Shown one piece after another: positions 28,602-40,459 of a stretch of DNA of 64,000 nt. Below the pieces are notes generated by a model. The model saw only the letters and a list, made by a program, of their open reading frames with translations, had not been told where the DNA came from and made no database searches. A program made the translations under genes and the position numbers. How positions within the stretch are numbered: position 1 is the first letter of the stretch; the number at the start of each line of letters is the position of its first letter. This DNA comes from Tribonema minus (Eukaryota > Sar > Xanthophyceae > Tribonematales > Tribonemataceae). The DNA is taken from positions 1 to 64,000 of the forward strand of contig JAFCMP010000001.1 of assembly GCA_017506865.1 (NCBI GenBank), given 5' to 3'.

Positions 28602-28868
28602 TCAAGAAACGTCGGCGAGGAAGCCGAGGGCGATGCCTCCGATGTTGGCCAGGGCCACCAGCCTGTCGTCCCCGGACCAGGCCGTCCTGCGGGCGGCGAC
28701 GACAGAGCCCGTCGCGAACACCGCCGTGGCGGCGATCAGGGAGGCGCTGAGCCAGGCGTCCGGGATCTTGATGACGTTGGCCTGGGCGCGGGAGAGGACG
28801 GCGTCGATGGCGTCGGAGGCCGCGTAGGCCGCCGCGAGGGCCAGGGCAAGGGCGGGCAGAACGTGCAT
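28602..28868 (-). CDS. Small two-TM protein, cassette copy 1
   Basis: 88 residues from ATG 28868. A hydrophobic N-terminus (VLPALALALAAAYAASDAI) and a second segment (LSASLIAATAVFATGSVVAA) are followed by LVALANIGGIALGFLA. Nearly identical to the protein at 36717-36983 and to the broken copy at 32912-33181. It follows the long membrane gene of each cassette. Confidence 0.7.
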   Translation of the reverse strand: MHVLPALALALAAAYAASDAIDAVLSRAQANVIKIPDAWLSASLIAATAVFATGSVVAARRTAWSGDDRLVALANIGGIALGFLADVS

Positions 28869-29117
28869 GGTGGGAAGGGTGACTGGGAGGGGAGAGAGGT
28901 GCGCGCTTTCGGGAACGGCTAACATTTATCTCAGGAGCTCGTGCGGTCGTCGTAGCGAACGGGAGGTGCGCGGTCCAGTGCGGGCGTGTCACATGGAATC
29001 CAGGAGCTCGCGCGGGTCGCCGTACGGGTACGCGGGGCGGAAGAGCCGCGCCGCGGCGTCCTCCTCCGTCCGTCGCTGTCGCGCCGTCGTCGCGGACGGC
29101 GCCTCTTGCGGCCTGGC
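28869..29117. other. Cassette-internal spacer, copy 1
   Basis: Holds the likely promoter of the small protein (AACATTTATCTC, near 28920) and the end of the longer gene. The same CTAACATTTAT occurs upstream of the copy-3 small gene (near 37010). Confidence 0.4.
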
Positions 29118-32100
29118 TCAGCTCGCGGGCGCTCGGTCGGGAAGCGGCGGCGGGGCCGGCAGCGGGGACGGATGGGGTCGGCGGGCCGGCAGCGGCGGGC
29201 GGTCCGGCTGGTGCGGAGGGCGCCGGTCCGGGACTGAGGGGCGCCGACCCGGAAGCGGAGGGCGCCAGCCCTCTGCCTCGCCGTCGACCCCTCCCTCCTC
29301 GTCGGCGGCGGTCCAGCGCCGGCGCTCCGGGTCCGGGTCGCCGCAGGAGGCGCTCTCCGTCAGCAGCGTGGAGACCGAGTGGCGCGGCAGGGGGTGGGGC
29401 GATTCCTTCACGAAGGGCAGCCTCGCGGAGGAGACGCAGATGGCCGCGGTGCAGACGGCCGCGACGGCCAGGTTGATCCACGCCAAGGCGTAGGCCGCGC
29501 CGCTGTACACGGACGTGTACGCCACCGTCATGACCCCCACGACCTGGTAGTAGCCGCCCCCGGAGGCGTCTCCGCTGAACCAGGACGCGGCCGCGCTGCC
29601 GGGCCCTCCGTCCGGGTTGCTGGCCCTCGCGCCCTCCTCCGCGATGATGATGGTCGCCGGGTAGGTGACAAGGGCGAAGGCCGTGACGCAGATGGCCGCC
29701 GCCTTGGCCGCCGTCACTCCCAGATTCGCCTTGGCGAAGAACCGCACCAGCTCCTTTCTGCCCAGGTACCCCGCGATCAGGGACACGGCGGTCAGGGAGA
29801 AGGCTATCAGGGCCCCCGCGACGGTCAGGGTGTAGTCCGCGGTCGACAGCTGGGCGTCGACGGCGTGCTGCAGCTCCGTCGCCGCCGTCAGGGTCACCGT
29901 GTCGACGCCCGCTCGCAGCGCGGACACTATGACGCACCCGAAGCCGCCGAAACCCGCTCCGTCACAGGGCGGGGCGAAGCCCGGTCCCCTGTCGTCGGTG
30001 ACGTTCGTCCAGCTGGGGCGCGTCACCGAGAACAGGTCGAGCCCCGTCTTGGCCGGCATGGGCCTCTGCGGCGCTCCCGGGCTGCCCCCCCCCATCATCT
30101 TCCACAGCCGGTCGCAGTCGTAGACCGGGAAGGGGCCTCTGCCGTCCGGGGTCCGCGCGAAGGCGTATTGCCAGAAGAAGTGCGTCGACCTCGAGCTCGA
30201 CAGACTGGCGCCGCTGCTCTGAGCGCTCACCTCCATGGTGCTGGTGTCGCACCACGGCAGGGGCTCCCGCATGGCCCCCATCACCGCGAGGTGCATGAGA
30301 CGGTGCACGTTGGCGACGGGGTCGATCCAGGCCGCCCCCATCCACCGTGTCTGCGAGTCGTCGTACGCCCCCGTGCTCCTGCGCGAGGGCGGACGAGAGG
30401 GACGCGCGCGGCGAAGGAGAGCGCCGGGGTCAGGGTTCGGGCGCTACTCGGGGGGAGGGCGGAGGGGACGGAACGGGGATACCCGTCGCCCGCTCACTCA
30501 CCAGGCTTTCGCGAACAGGGCGGAGCCGTCGGGCATGCGCTCCGGCGGCTTCCACTCGGTCGCGTTCAGAGCGAGGACCACCGCGGCGCCGATCTGAATC
30601 ACCACGGCGCCGGACGGGTTGGCGGCCCCGGGCAAGTCCTTGCCGGGACCGTCCTTGCCGAGACCGGGGAGCTGCGAGGGCGGAGGCGCGGACGGACAGG
30701 GGCGGGAGGCGCGTGAGCGGCAAGTGGAGTGGGGGCGGCACGTGTCAGGCGGGCTGCATCGAGGTTCGCCGCCGAACCGTCGCGGCGTCACCGCCCGTCG
30801 AGGCGGAGGGCGGTGACTCACGTCGGGATTGGCCGAGCAGGCGGCGCCGCCGGCCGCGCTTCCGACGGAGTTGTAGAAGAGGGCCGACGCGCAGAAGAGG
30901 TCCCGCTCCATAACCAGAGCCTGGTCCGCCCACGTGGCGTCCCTCCATCCGTACGGAGACACTCTCGAAAGCGGCAGCGCGCGGTACACCGCGGCCTGCT
31001 GCTGCCAGAGGAGCGACGACGACGACGAAGACGACGACGACGGCGACGGCGGAGACCAGCGGGGGTGCAAGCCCGCCGGGGGCGCTGCCCCCACTAAGGG
31101 GGGCACCACCGGGCTCCCCCGTCCAGCCGTGGGCTTCGCCGTTGACGGAGGCGACGTAGACGGCGCAGGCGTCCACGGCGAGTCACCGAGGGGCACGCTG
31201 ACGCCAGCCCCGGTCGCCGTCTCGTATCCGTCGAGATCCAGATACGCCTGCGCGAGGAGGAGAGGGAGGTCGACGATGGGCGACGCCGGAGGCGACGGAG
31301 TCATGCGAACGCGCCCGAAGCGTCGCGCGCCCACGCCATGCGATGCAATGCTACGCGATGCGATGCGGCGCGGCGCGGTGCGATGCGCGCGCTGTCGGCG
31401 CAGCCGCCGCGCCGCGCCTCGCCGAGCCCGCCTACTCACCGCCACGAAGAACGTCTGGAAGATGTGGGTCTCGGTGCTCTCGCAGTCCTCCGCGGTCCCC
31501 CACCCGAGGGCGTCGAACCAGGGGTGCGCGGGCGTCAGCAGCGTCACGCACACGCCCCTGCTGTCCACGTAGTTGCCCGCCCGGACGCGACTCCAGTCTA
31601 GATTGCCGTCGACGGAGAGGGTCCTGGCCAGCGCTCCGAGCCCGAGCAGGGACGGCGTGTTGTCGATCCACTCGGGGGAGTCGACGACCCAGCCCGCGGA
31701 CCTCGCCGTCACTCGGTCACCTCCAGGCGCGCTTTCGACGGGGGGCGGAAGGAGGACGGCGCGCACCGTCCCGGGGTCGACGTACCGCGACGGGATCGCC
31801 AGAAGCCCGTGCGGGATCCGCTGGTACCCGAACCCCAGCGTCGCCGGCCCGCCGGGGTCGGAGGCCGGCACCACGCGAGCGAGATCCGCGACCGTATTGC
31901 AGGCCTCGTCGCCGCACATGAAGAGGTCCACCTGGGCCTTCGCCGATACCCTCTTGCGCGCGTCCAGCCTGGCCGTCTCCGACGTGAAGTCAAGCACCAG
32001 GTCCGCCATGACGCCCCCGAAGTTGGGGTCCGTGGACCACGCCGTGCCGTTCCCTGCGAAGTCCGCGAAGCGGGAGGCCATGAACAGATCCGCGGCGCTG

Positions 32101-32297
32101 CCCTGGGGGAACCCGTCGATGGGCGTGCACATGCCGGATGGCACCCCGGTTTCGACTCCGACCACGCACAGCGGGCCCGCGGCCCCGTTCATGTTCACTA
32201 GCATCAGGGGGGGGCCGGCCTCGGGATCCGGATTCCTGGATGCGAATGCCGTCGCCGCGAGCGCGGCGAGCCTCGCCAGTCTTGGGTTCGTCACCAT
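29118..32297 (-). CDS. Secreted/multi-TM surface protein, four exons, cassette copy 1
   Basis: Exons, all minus strand: 32297-31440, 31247-30822, 30671-30502, 30378-29118. Donors are GTGAGT in all three introns; acceptors are GCAG. Introns are 192, 150 and 123 nt, and the frame is continuous across all joins, giving about 905 residues. Exon 1 has a signal-peptide-like start and a conserved ectodomain (GPLCVVGVETGVPSGMC…, FPQGSAADLFMASRF…, CGDEACNTVADL). Exon 2 ends the ectodomain and has a low-complexity insert absent in copies 2 and 3. Exon 3 carries a TM segment. Exon 4 has a Cys-containing loop and three TM segments (TLTVAGALIAFSL…, AAICVTAFALVTYPATIII, VGVMTVAYTS…AAICVSS), then a proline-rich tail. 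Family not recognised; a membrane or envelope protein is likely. Confidence 0.75.
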
Positions 32298-32911
32298 CCT
32301 CTCAGCGGGACGGGAGCTCCGGCCCGCGGTGCTCGCGCCGGAAACTCTCACCACCGCAGCGCCCGCCAGCACTGCCGGGGTGCTCTCAACTCGCTCCAGA
32401 GCGCTGGTGCCATGAAGCGGGAGCTCGGGGCCCCCCTGACATGCGCTGCGATGGCCTCTCAGAGGCGGTCGCCCGTCCACCTCTCAGGATATGCAGTTCG
32501 CAAACCGGCGCGTGAAGAGTCCTGAAGGAAACTTCGAGAAAGTTATGAGAGTACGCAGGCGTACGTTCAGTATCCCCCGAACTGTGGTGAACCGCAGTTC
32601 GGGGGATACAGACGGACTCGCGAGCGACGGCACAGAGACGAGAGGAGAGAGGGCGAGATTTCGAGCGTCCCGCGGCATATCATGAAATCACGCGCTCAGC
32701 GCCGTGCCGTCCGCCCTGAGGCGCGGCGCCGGTGGCCTTCTCGACGATTTTATCGCCCCGTGACCGCGCGGAGCGCGGTTTCGTCTATCCGCGCGGAGTG
32801 CGTTTCGTCCATTCGGAGCGCGGTGCGGTGCGGTTCGTACCGCGCTCTGAGCGCGGTTCGTACCGCGCTCTGCGCGGGCCGCCAAAACCGCGCGGAGCGC
32901 GGGTCGATGAA
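32298..32911. other. Upstream region of cassette copy 1 and tail of copy 2
   Basis: Contains a block (32485-32640) similar to 36370-36500 upstream of copy 2, both with a CGCAGGCGTACGTTCAGTA-type segment. An inverted repeat CCCCCGAACTG / CAGTTCGGGGG lies at 32574-32607, and GCGCGGAGCGCGG short repeats at 32760-32910. No gene supported. Confidence 0.5.
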
Positions 32912-33181
32912 TCAAGACACGTCGGCGAGGAAGCCGAGGGCGATGCCCCCGATGTTGGCCAGGGCCACCAGCCTGTCGTCCCCGGACCAGGCCGTCCTGC
33001 GGGCGGCGACGACGGAGCCCGTCGCGAACACCGCCGTGGCGGCGATCAGGGAGGCGCTCAGTCAGGCGTCCGGGATCTTGATGACGTTGACCTGCGTCCT
33101 GGAGAGGACGGCGTCGGGGCGTCGGAGGCCGCGTAGGTCGCCCGCCGCCGGGACCAGGGCGAGCGCTGGCAGGACGTGCAT
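32912..33181 (-). pseudogene. Small two-TM protein, cassette copy 2, broken
   Basis: Same gene as 28602-28868, with two lesions: a short indel near 33115 that changes frame, and TGA at 33061-33063 where the intact copies have TGG (Trp). DNA identity to copy 1 after the lesion is almost complete, so decay is recent or the copy was partly converted. Confidence 0.7.
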
Positions 33182-33361
33182 GGCACAGGCAGCGGACGGA
33201 GTGGGGTCGCGGGAGGGGCGCGGTAGCGGAGGCGCTGATTATTGTTCCACGAGCGCGAGGCGCGGGTCGTCGGTAGGGTACGCGGGGCGTGAGAGCCGCG
33301 GCGTGCTGCGGCGTCGGTCGCTCTGGCGTTGTCATCGCGGACGGCGGCTGCGCGGCTCCGC

Positions 33362-36187
33362 TCAGTTCGCGGGCGCGCGGTCGGGGAGCGGCGGCGGGGG
33401 CGGCAGCGGGGACGGATCGGGTCGCCGGGACGGTAGAGGCGGGTCGCCCCGCTGGGACGCAGGGCGCCTATCGGGGACCGACGGGCGCCGGCCCGGCAGC
33501 GGGGCGCGCCAGAAGACCGTCCGCTCGCCGCTCTCCCCGCCCTCGTCTGCGGGCGCCTCAGTTCGCCGCATGAAGCGCTCTCCGTCAGCAGCGTCGACAC
33601 CGAGTAGCGCGCCAGGGGCCGGTGCGACTCTTTGACGACGGGCAGCCTCGCGGCGGAGATGCAGATGGCAGTCGTGCAGATCACCGCGACGACGAAGTTC
33701 ACCCACGCCAGCGCGTACGCGGGGGCGCTGTAGACGGACGCGTAAGCCACGGTCATGACCCCGACGACCTTGTAATAGCCGCCCCCGGAGGCGTCGCCCG
33801 TGAACCAGAAGACCGCCGCGCTGCCGGGCCTGCCGTCAGGGTTGCTGGCCCTGGCGCCCTCCTCGGCGATGATGACGGTCGCCGGGTAAGTGATGAGCGC
33901 GAATGCCGTGACGCACACGGCCGCGCCCCTGGCCGCGGTGAACCCCAGCCTGCATTTGGCGAAGAACCGCACCAGTTCCCGCCCCCGCGATCAGCGACAC
34001 GGTCGTGAGAGAGAAGGCTATCAGGGCCCCCGCCACTGTCAGAGTGTAGTCCGCAGTGGCCAGCTGGGCATCGACGGAGGCTTCCAGCTCCGTCGCTGCG
34101 GTCAGCGCGATCGTTTCTATGCCGGCCCGCACCGCGGAGGCAATGACGCAGGGAAACCCGCCGAACCCCGTGCCCTCGCACGGCGGGCCACTGAGCGAGT
34201 TGTTGTCAGTGACGTTGGCCCAGCTGCGAGGTAGGAGCGAGAAGACGTCGATTCCCGTCTGCGCTGGCACGGGTCGTCTCGGCGTGCCCGGCTCGCCCCA
34301 GCCCAGCTTCGTCCAGAGGCCGTCGCAGTCGTACATGGGGCGGACCTCGCCGTCCGGAGTCCGGACGAAGACGTACTGTTGGTACAAGTAGTCGCTGGTG
34401 CTCGAGTACGTGGTGGCGGAGAGGGTGTCCAGCACTGCCATGTTGGTGGTGTCGCACCACGGCAGGGGCTGCTCCCTCCTGGCCCCCAGCACCGCGACGG
34501 GCATGAGAAACTGAGCGTTGTAAACGCAGTCGATCCACGCCATCCCCTGCCCCCGAGACTGAGTGGTGTCCACGAGGTCCGTGCTCCTGCGCGGGCACGG
34601 CGGCGAAAGGGTGACTTGGGGACGGACGGCCGCTAGCTGCGATGCGGAATCTCACGAGCGAACGGCAGCGACTCACCAAACGGAGGGGAAACGTAGGGAC
34701 CCGTCCCAGTCGAACGAGGGCGCGGGCCACTCCGTCGCATTGCGTGCGAGAATCACGGCGCCGCCGATTTTCAGGACGGCGGCGCTCCTGTCACGAAGGC
34801 TCGGATCGGCGAAAACGGGTTTGGAGTACAGCTGGTACTGCGGATGCGGAGCGAGGGGCGCGGACAGGGAATCGCGGTCAGGGCGAGAGCGGGCGTCATC
34901 GGTCGCGCGCCCCGCGAGGCCCGCCTCGCCCGACTCACCTCGGCACCGGGCGAGCATGCAGCCGCGGCGTCCGCCTCGCTGCCGACCTGGTTGTACCAGG
35001 CGGCGTTCGTACAGTACAGGGTTCGCCCCATCAGGACCGTCTCGTTAGCCGCGTTCATCTCGCTCCAGCCGTAGGGCGACACTCTCGAGGGCGGGAGGAC
35101 GTCGTACACGACCGCGTGCTCCTGCCACGGCGCCGACTTCGACTGCGACGGCGACGATACGCTCGAGGGAACGCGCACCCCGGCGTCGTCGGCCCTCTCA
35201 GGGCGGTCGAGGTTCAGATACGCCTGAGGGGGGCGAGACCGGGGGGGCGCGCGGCGGGGGGGGGTCAAAGAGTCTCGGACGGCCGCCGAGAGCGCGCGAG
35301 CGCTCGATACACGGGCCGTGACCGCACGCCCGGCGTCCGCCCACCTGGGGGAAGAACGTCTCGAAGACGTAGGTCTCGGTGCTCGGGCAGTCCTCCGCGG
35401 TCCCCCATCCGCGCTCGTCGAACCACGGGTGCTCCGGCGTGAAGAGCGTCACGCAGACACCCCTGCTGTCGACGTAGTTACCCGCTCGCACTAGGCTCCA
35501 GTCCAAGTTGCCGTCGACGGCGAGGGTCCTCGCCAGGGTCCCGAATCCAATCAGCGACGGGTAGTGGCCCACCCAGACGGGGGACGGGACGACCCAGCCG
35601 ACCGTTCGCGCGCTCGTCGAGGCGGCGCCTCTCTCGGCGGCCAGCAGGACGCTGCTGGTGTCGCCGGGGTCGACGTACCGGGTCGGCAGCCCCAGCAGTC
35701 CGTGCGGCAGGCGCCGGTAGCCGAATGCGAGGGTCGCGGGACCTCCTGGGTCGGACGCGGGCACCACGTAGGCGAGGTCGGCCACCGTGTTGCAGGGCTC
35801 GTCGCCGCACAGGAAGAGGTCCACCTGGGACGTCGCCGCCACCCTCTTGCGCGCGTCCAACCTCGCGGTCTCCGACGTGAAGTCCAGGACCAGGTCCGCC
35901 ACGACGCCCGCGAAGTTGGGGTCCGTGGACCACGCCGTGCCGTTGCCGGTGAAATCCGTAAAACGGGAGGCCATGAACAGGTCCGCGGCGCTGCCCTGCG
36001 GGAACCCGGTGATGAGGGTGCACATGCCGGACGGCACTCCGGTGTCCACCCCGACCACGCACAGGGGACCAGCGGTCTCATTCGTGTTCACTAGCGCCAA
36101 GAGGGGGGCGGCTTCAGGCTCCGCCTCGGAGACGACGAGTGCCGCCGCCATCACCGCAGCGAGTCTCCACGGCCTCAAGCCTAGCAT
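33362..36187 (-). pseudogene. Surface protein gene, cassette copy 2, frame-broken
   Basis: Exons 36187-35345, 35223-34939, 34837-34677 and 34586 onward, with donors CAG|GTGGGC, GAG|GTGAGT and TTG|GTGAGT. Exons 1-3 are intact and collinear with copy 1, but copy 2 lacks the low-complexity insert in exon 2. In exon 4 an 11 bp deletion relative to copies 1 and 3, at about 33982 (SLIAG…ELVRFF junction), breaks the frame between the first and second TM segments. A further frame change is needed before the proline-rich tail that ends at 33362. This is a real deletion, not a homopolymer error. Confidence 0.7.
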
Positions 36188-36716
36188 CAGCCTCGCACGG
36201 GGACGGGCGCTGCCAACCGCGGTACCGACACAGAACCACCGCGACGCCGACCAGCTCGGCCGAGATGCTGACGAAGTGCGCTCTGACGCTTGCGCTGTGC
36301 AGTTCAGGGGGAATGCGGGCTCCCCGGACGTGCGATCCGACGACTCTCCGACCCCACGCCCGTTTCCTACACTAAATTTGCATCTCGCAATCCAGCGCAT
36401 GAAAAGGACTGGGAGAAAGTTCCGGAAAATTCTCGAAGTTCGCCGGCGAACGCTCAGTACCCTCACGAACTATGAACCGCCGTCCAGAGGCACGGACGGA
36501 CGGAAGCGCGCGCACGGACGCGAGGGAAGAGACGGGACGACGGTCAGCGACATGTCATTGAATCACGCGCGGCAGGCCGCGGCGGGGCGGGCATCATCTC
36601 TGCGGCGCGGCGCCGACGGCCTTCTCGACGTCCTCCGCGCCGTAGCCGCGCGGAGCGCGGTTTCGTCCATCCGCGCTCAGCGCGGGTCGCCGAAACCGCG
36701 CGGAGCGCGTGTCGGC
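36188..36716. other. Upstream region of cassette copy 2 and tail of copy 3
   Basis: Duplicated promoter-type region (see 32298-32911) plus GC-rich short repeats near 36640-36715. No gene supported. Confidence 0.45.
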
Positions 36717-36983
36717 CTAGCGAACGTCAGCGAGGAAGCCGAGGGCGATGCCCCCGATGTTGGCCAGGGCCACCAGCCTGTCGTCCCCGGACCAGGCCGT
36801 CCTGCGGGCGGCGACGATCGAGCCCGTCGCGAACACCGCCGTGGCGGCGATCAGGGAGGCGCTGAGCCAGGCGTCCGGGATCTTGATGACGTTGGCCTGC
36901 GCCCGGGAGAGGACGGCGTCGATGCCGTCGGAGGCCGCGTAGGCCGCCGCGAGGACCAGGGCGAGCGCGGGCGGGACGTGCAT
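36717..36983 (-). CDS. Small two-TM protein, cassette copy 3
   Basis: Intact 88-residue copy, differing from copy 1 at only a few residues (PPALALVLAAAYAASDGID; ends LADVR-TAG). Preceded by CTAACATTTATTC at about 37005-37016, the likely promoter. Confidence 0.7.
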   Translation of the reverse strand: MHVPPALALVLAAAYAASDGIDAVLSRAQANVIKIPDAWLSASLIAATAVFATGSIVAARRTAWSGDDRLVALANIGGIALGFLADVR

Positions 36984-37084
36984 GGAGGGCGCTTTCGGGA
37001 ACGGCTAACATTTATTCGGGTGCGCGGAGTCGAGACGGATCGGGCGGCCCGCGTGCGGGCACGCCGTCTCGATGGGTGAAGGCG

Positions 37085-39960
37085 TCAGCTCTGCGGCGCG
37101 GCGCCGGCGGCCTTCTCTACGTCCTCCGAGCCGGCGGCCTTCTCGACGTCCTCCGCGCCGGCGGCCGCGCCGGCGGGCGCCGGCGCCCGGGCGACGTAGA
37201 CGTCCCCGCCGCCTCCCGCGTCGCACTCCGCCAGCTGCATCGACACCGCGCCCCGGGGCAGCGGCCATCGCGACTCCTTCACGTACGGGAGCCTGGCGGC
37301 GGACACGCAGATGGCCGTCGTGCAGACGGCCGCCACGGCGAGGTTGACCCACGCCAGGACGTAGGCCGCGGTGCTGTAGACGGACGCGTACGCCACGGTC
37401 ATGACCCCTACGACCTTGTAGTATCCCCCTCCTGAGGCGTCGCCCGTGACCCACGACGCCGCCGCGCTGCCGGCGCCGCCGTCCGGGTTGCTCGCCCTCG
37501 CCCCCTCCTCCGCGATGATGATCGTCGCCGGGTAAGTCATGAGGGCGAAGGCCGTCACGAACACCGTCGCGGCCTTCGCGACAGTCACCCCCAGCCTGGC
37601 CCTCGCGAAGAACCGGACCAGCTCGCGCCTGCCCAGGTAGCCCGCGATCAGCGACACCGTCGTGAGGGAGAAGGCGATCAGGGCCCCCGCCACGGTCAGG
37701 GTGAAGTCCGCGGTGACCACCTGCGCCTCGACGGAGTCCTGCAGCCTCCTCGCCGCAGTCGACGCCGCGGTGCTGATCCCCGACCGCACCGCGGACGCGA
37801 CGATGCAATTGTGTCCGGCGAAACCCGTACCGTCGCAGGATTGCGAGAACGTGTCGCTGTCGGTCGAGAGGTCCGCCCAGCTTCGTTTCGTCAGCGAAAA
37901 GAGGTCCGGCCCCGACCTGGCCGGCACGGGCCGCTTCGGCGTCGCGGGGCTGCCCCATCCCATCTTGGGCCACAGAACATCGCAATCGTACATGGGGTAG
38001 ATCTCCTCGTCGTCGGGTGTCGTGACGAAGGCGTACTGAATGTTGAAGGCGGTCGACACCGAGATCGTCGTGCTGGAGGTCTGCACATCTGTCATGTCCA
38101 TGTTTGTGATGTCGCACCACGGCAGGGCCTCTCTGCGGGGCGCCGTCGACGCGAGGTACGAGAGATGCAGCAGATGTCTGATGCGACGGACGGACGCAGA
38201 GTTGGACGATCCTTGCCACCGCGTCTGATCGTCGCCTTGCTGGGCGGCACTCCTGGGGGGGTTGGGGGAGGCAGAAAGGGCGAAGGTGAAAGCATGTCGT
38301 GACGACTGACCGGCTTCGCGTGAGGTGACCTCCTCGCGAGGCGCGAGGCACTAGAGGGGAGGGTGACTCCGGGCGCCCAGGTTACGGAGGGCTCGGCGAG
38401 ACGCGCGCGCGTGCTCACCGAGGGCTGGGGAATCACACGGCGCCGTTGGGAAGGCGTACCGGCGGGTACGCCTCAGCTGCGGAGATCGCGAGGACGACGG
38501 CGGACCCGAACTTCAGCACTGCGAGCACGCCTCCCGCCGCTGCATCGAGGAGCTCTTGACGGTAGTACTCTTTGCCCTGCGGCGCGGCGGACGAGGGGCC
38601 GGACGAAACGCGAGGCGAGGCGCGGCGCGGAGGTGAGGTCCAGGAGGAGATTCGCGAAGGCGGCGCTGACAGCCGCATCAGCCATGAGCCGCAGCTCCGG
38701 ACTCGCCTGATACCTCGGCACACAGGAGGTGTCGTTGGCCGCGCTCTGGACGGCGTTATCGAAGGCCTTGCAGTGCAGGGTGCGCCCCATGAGGATGACC
38801 TGGTCGGCCCACTTGGCGTCCTGCCATCTGTACGGCGTCACCTCCGAGGGCGGCAGAGCGTCGTATACCGCCGCGTGCCTGTGCCAGGACGACGTCGAGA
38901 ATGACGACGGCGCGAAGCCGGCTGGCAAGTTCGCGCCCGCGTCGTCGGCCGTCTCGAAGTGGCTGAGATCCAGGTACGCCTGCGCCGCGGGAAAGAGAGA
39001 GCGGGGTGGTGAGCCTCAAGAGGGGGAGGCCGCCCGGCACTCGCGAACGCCGAGGTGCGGCGTCGTCCGCCGCGCCCGCGGAATCTCAGTCGCCTGCGGG
39101 AAGAACGTCTCGAGGATATACGTCTCGGTGCTGACGCAGTCTTCCGCAGTTCCCCACGCCAGATCATCGAACCAGGGGTGCACGGGCGTAAAGAGGGTGA
39201 CGCACACGCCCCTGCTGTCGACGTAATTGCCCGCGGGAACGAGGCTCCAGTCGACGTTGCCACCGACGGAGAGGGCTCTGACCAGGGCCCCGAAAGGCAT
39301 GAGCGACGGATAGTTCGAGATCCACTCGGGAGAGTCTACGACCCATCCCACTGTCCTCGACCACGCCGCTCCCGCTCCCGCCGTGCCCGCTGTCGCGGGG
39401 CCGAGGACGCTGCTCATGTTGCCGGGGTCGCCGATGTACCGCGTCGGTATCGCCAGTAGTCCTTGGGGCAGGCGCTGGTAGCCGAAGGCGAGCGTCGGCG
39501 GCGCGCCGGGATCAGCGGTCGACGCGACGTGGACGAGGTCCGCGACGGTGTTGCAGGCCTCGTCGCCGCACAGGAACAGGTCCACCTGGGCCGTCGCCGT
39601 GACCCTCTTGCGCGCGTCGAGCCTCGCGGTCTCCGCGGCGAAGTCCATAACCAGGTCCGCCATGACGCCCCCGAAGTTGGGGTCCGTCGACCACGTGGTG
39701 CCGTTTCCGTCGAAGTCGGCGAACCTGGAGGCCATCCACAGGTCCGCGGCGCTGCCCTGCGGGAACCCGTCGATCAGCGTACACATGCCGGACGGGACTC
39801 CCGTGTCCACCCCGACCACGCACAGAGGCCCCGCGGTCTCATCGGCATTGACTTTGACGAGTTGAGGACCCGCGGGTGGGGCGGAGGCGGGCGCCGCCGT
39901 CGCGGCTCGCCACAGCAGCCCCAGGGGCAGCAGCAGCGTCAGCCACGCCCTCTGGCACCC
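37085..39960 (-). CDS. Surface protein gene, cassette copy 3, with GC-AG introns and replaced 5' end
   Basis: Inferred exons: start to 39094, 38979-38707, 38576-38435, 38252-37085. The first two donors read CAG|GCGACT and CAG|GCGAGT, where copies 1 and 2 have GT; acceptors are CAG. The third donor is probably GTGATT at 38434, which keeps the phase into exon 4; a better-looking GTGAGC nearby would include a stop. The ectodomain and three TM segments are intact, and the tail differs (EDVEKAAGSEDVEKAAG repeats). The 5' end lacks an ATG in frame. At about 39960 the sequence changes abruptly into an unrelated plus-strand coding fragment, so the original start is lost or lies in another exon. Confidence 0.6.
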
Positions 39961-40155
39961 ACTGCAGCTGCTGCAGCCGAGGTGCCCGAGGGCCACATCA
40001 GCGACACCCTCAGGGGCAAGTACAAGGAGGTCTTCCCCATCGCTGGAGCGAGTAGCACCATCGTGCAATACGCAGTGGATGTCCAGGACATGCGCACCAA
40101 CGGAGACAACGGAGGCGCCCTCAAGTACACGCTTGTGGGCGTCAAGGTCATGTGA
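39961..40155 (+). pseudogene. C-terminal fragment of an unrelated protein at a recombination junction
   Basis: Reads EVPEGHISDTLRGKYKEVF…QYAVDVQDMRTNGDN… and ends KVM-TGA at 40155. Composition and codon use look coding and less GC-extreme than the surroundings, but the plus-strand frame upstream is merely the antisense of cassette copy 3. Best seen as the 3' end of a gene fused here by rearrangement. Not recognised. Confidence 0.4.
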
Positions 40156-40459
40156 GCGACGACGCGCGGAGCGAGGGACGCGTGGATGAGAGGACTGAAC
40201 CCCCGGGGAGGAACGGAAAAGAACGAATGGACTTGAAATCGATGCTCGCCTTTACAACTCGAGTGGTGTTTGCGTCTCGTGTCCTGCTCTGCTGCTCTGC
40301 GCTGTGAATATTCCAGCCCAGGGAACGTTCTCGGCGCCGCCGGGATTCGGGTTCAGCCGATCGCCCTTGTCGGCGGCGACAGCCGATCAGAACCGATCGG
40401 ACTCGGCTGCCTCCTCCTTCGCACTTTCGCTCGCTCACTCTCCCGCATCGATTCGAAAA
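40156..40459. other. Intergenic
   Basis: No gene supported. Lower GC, including GATTCGAAAAATGACC around the start of the next gene. Confidence 0.4.
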
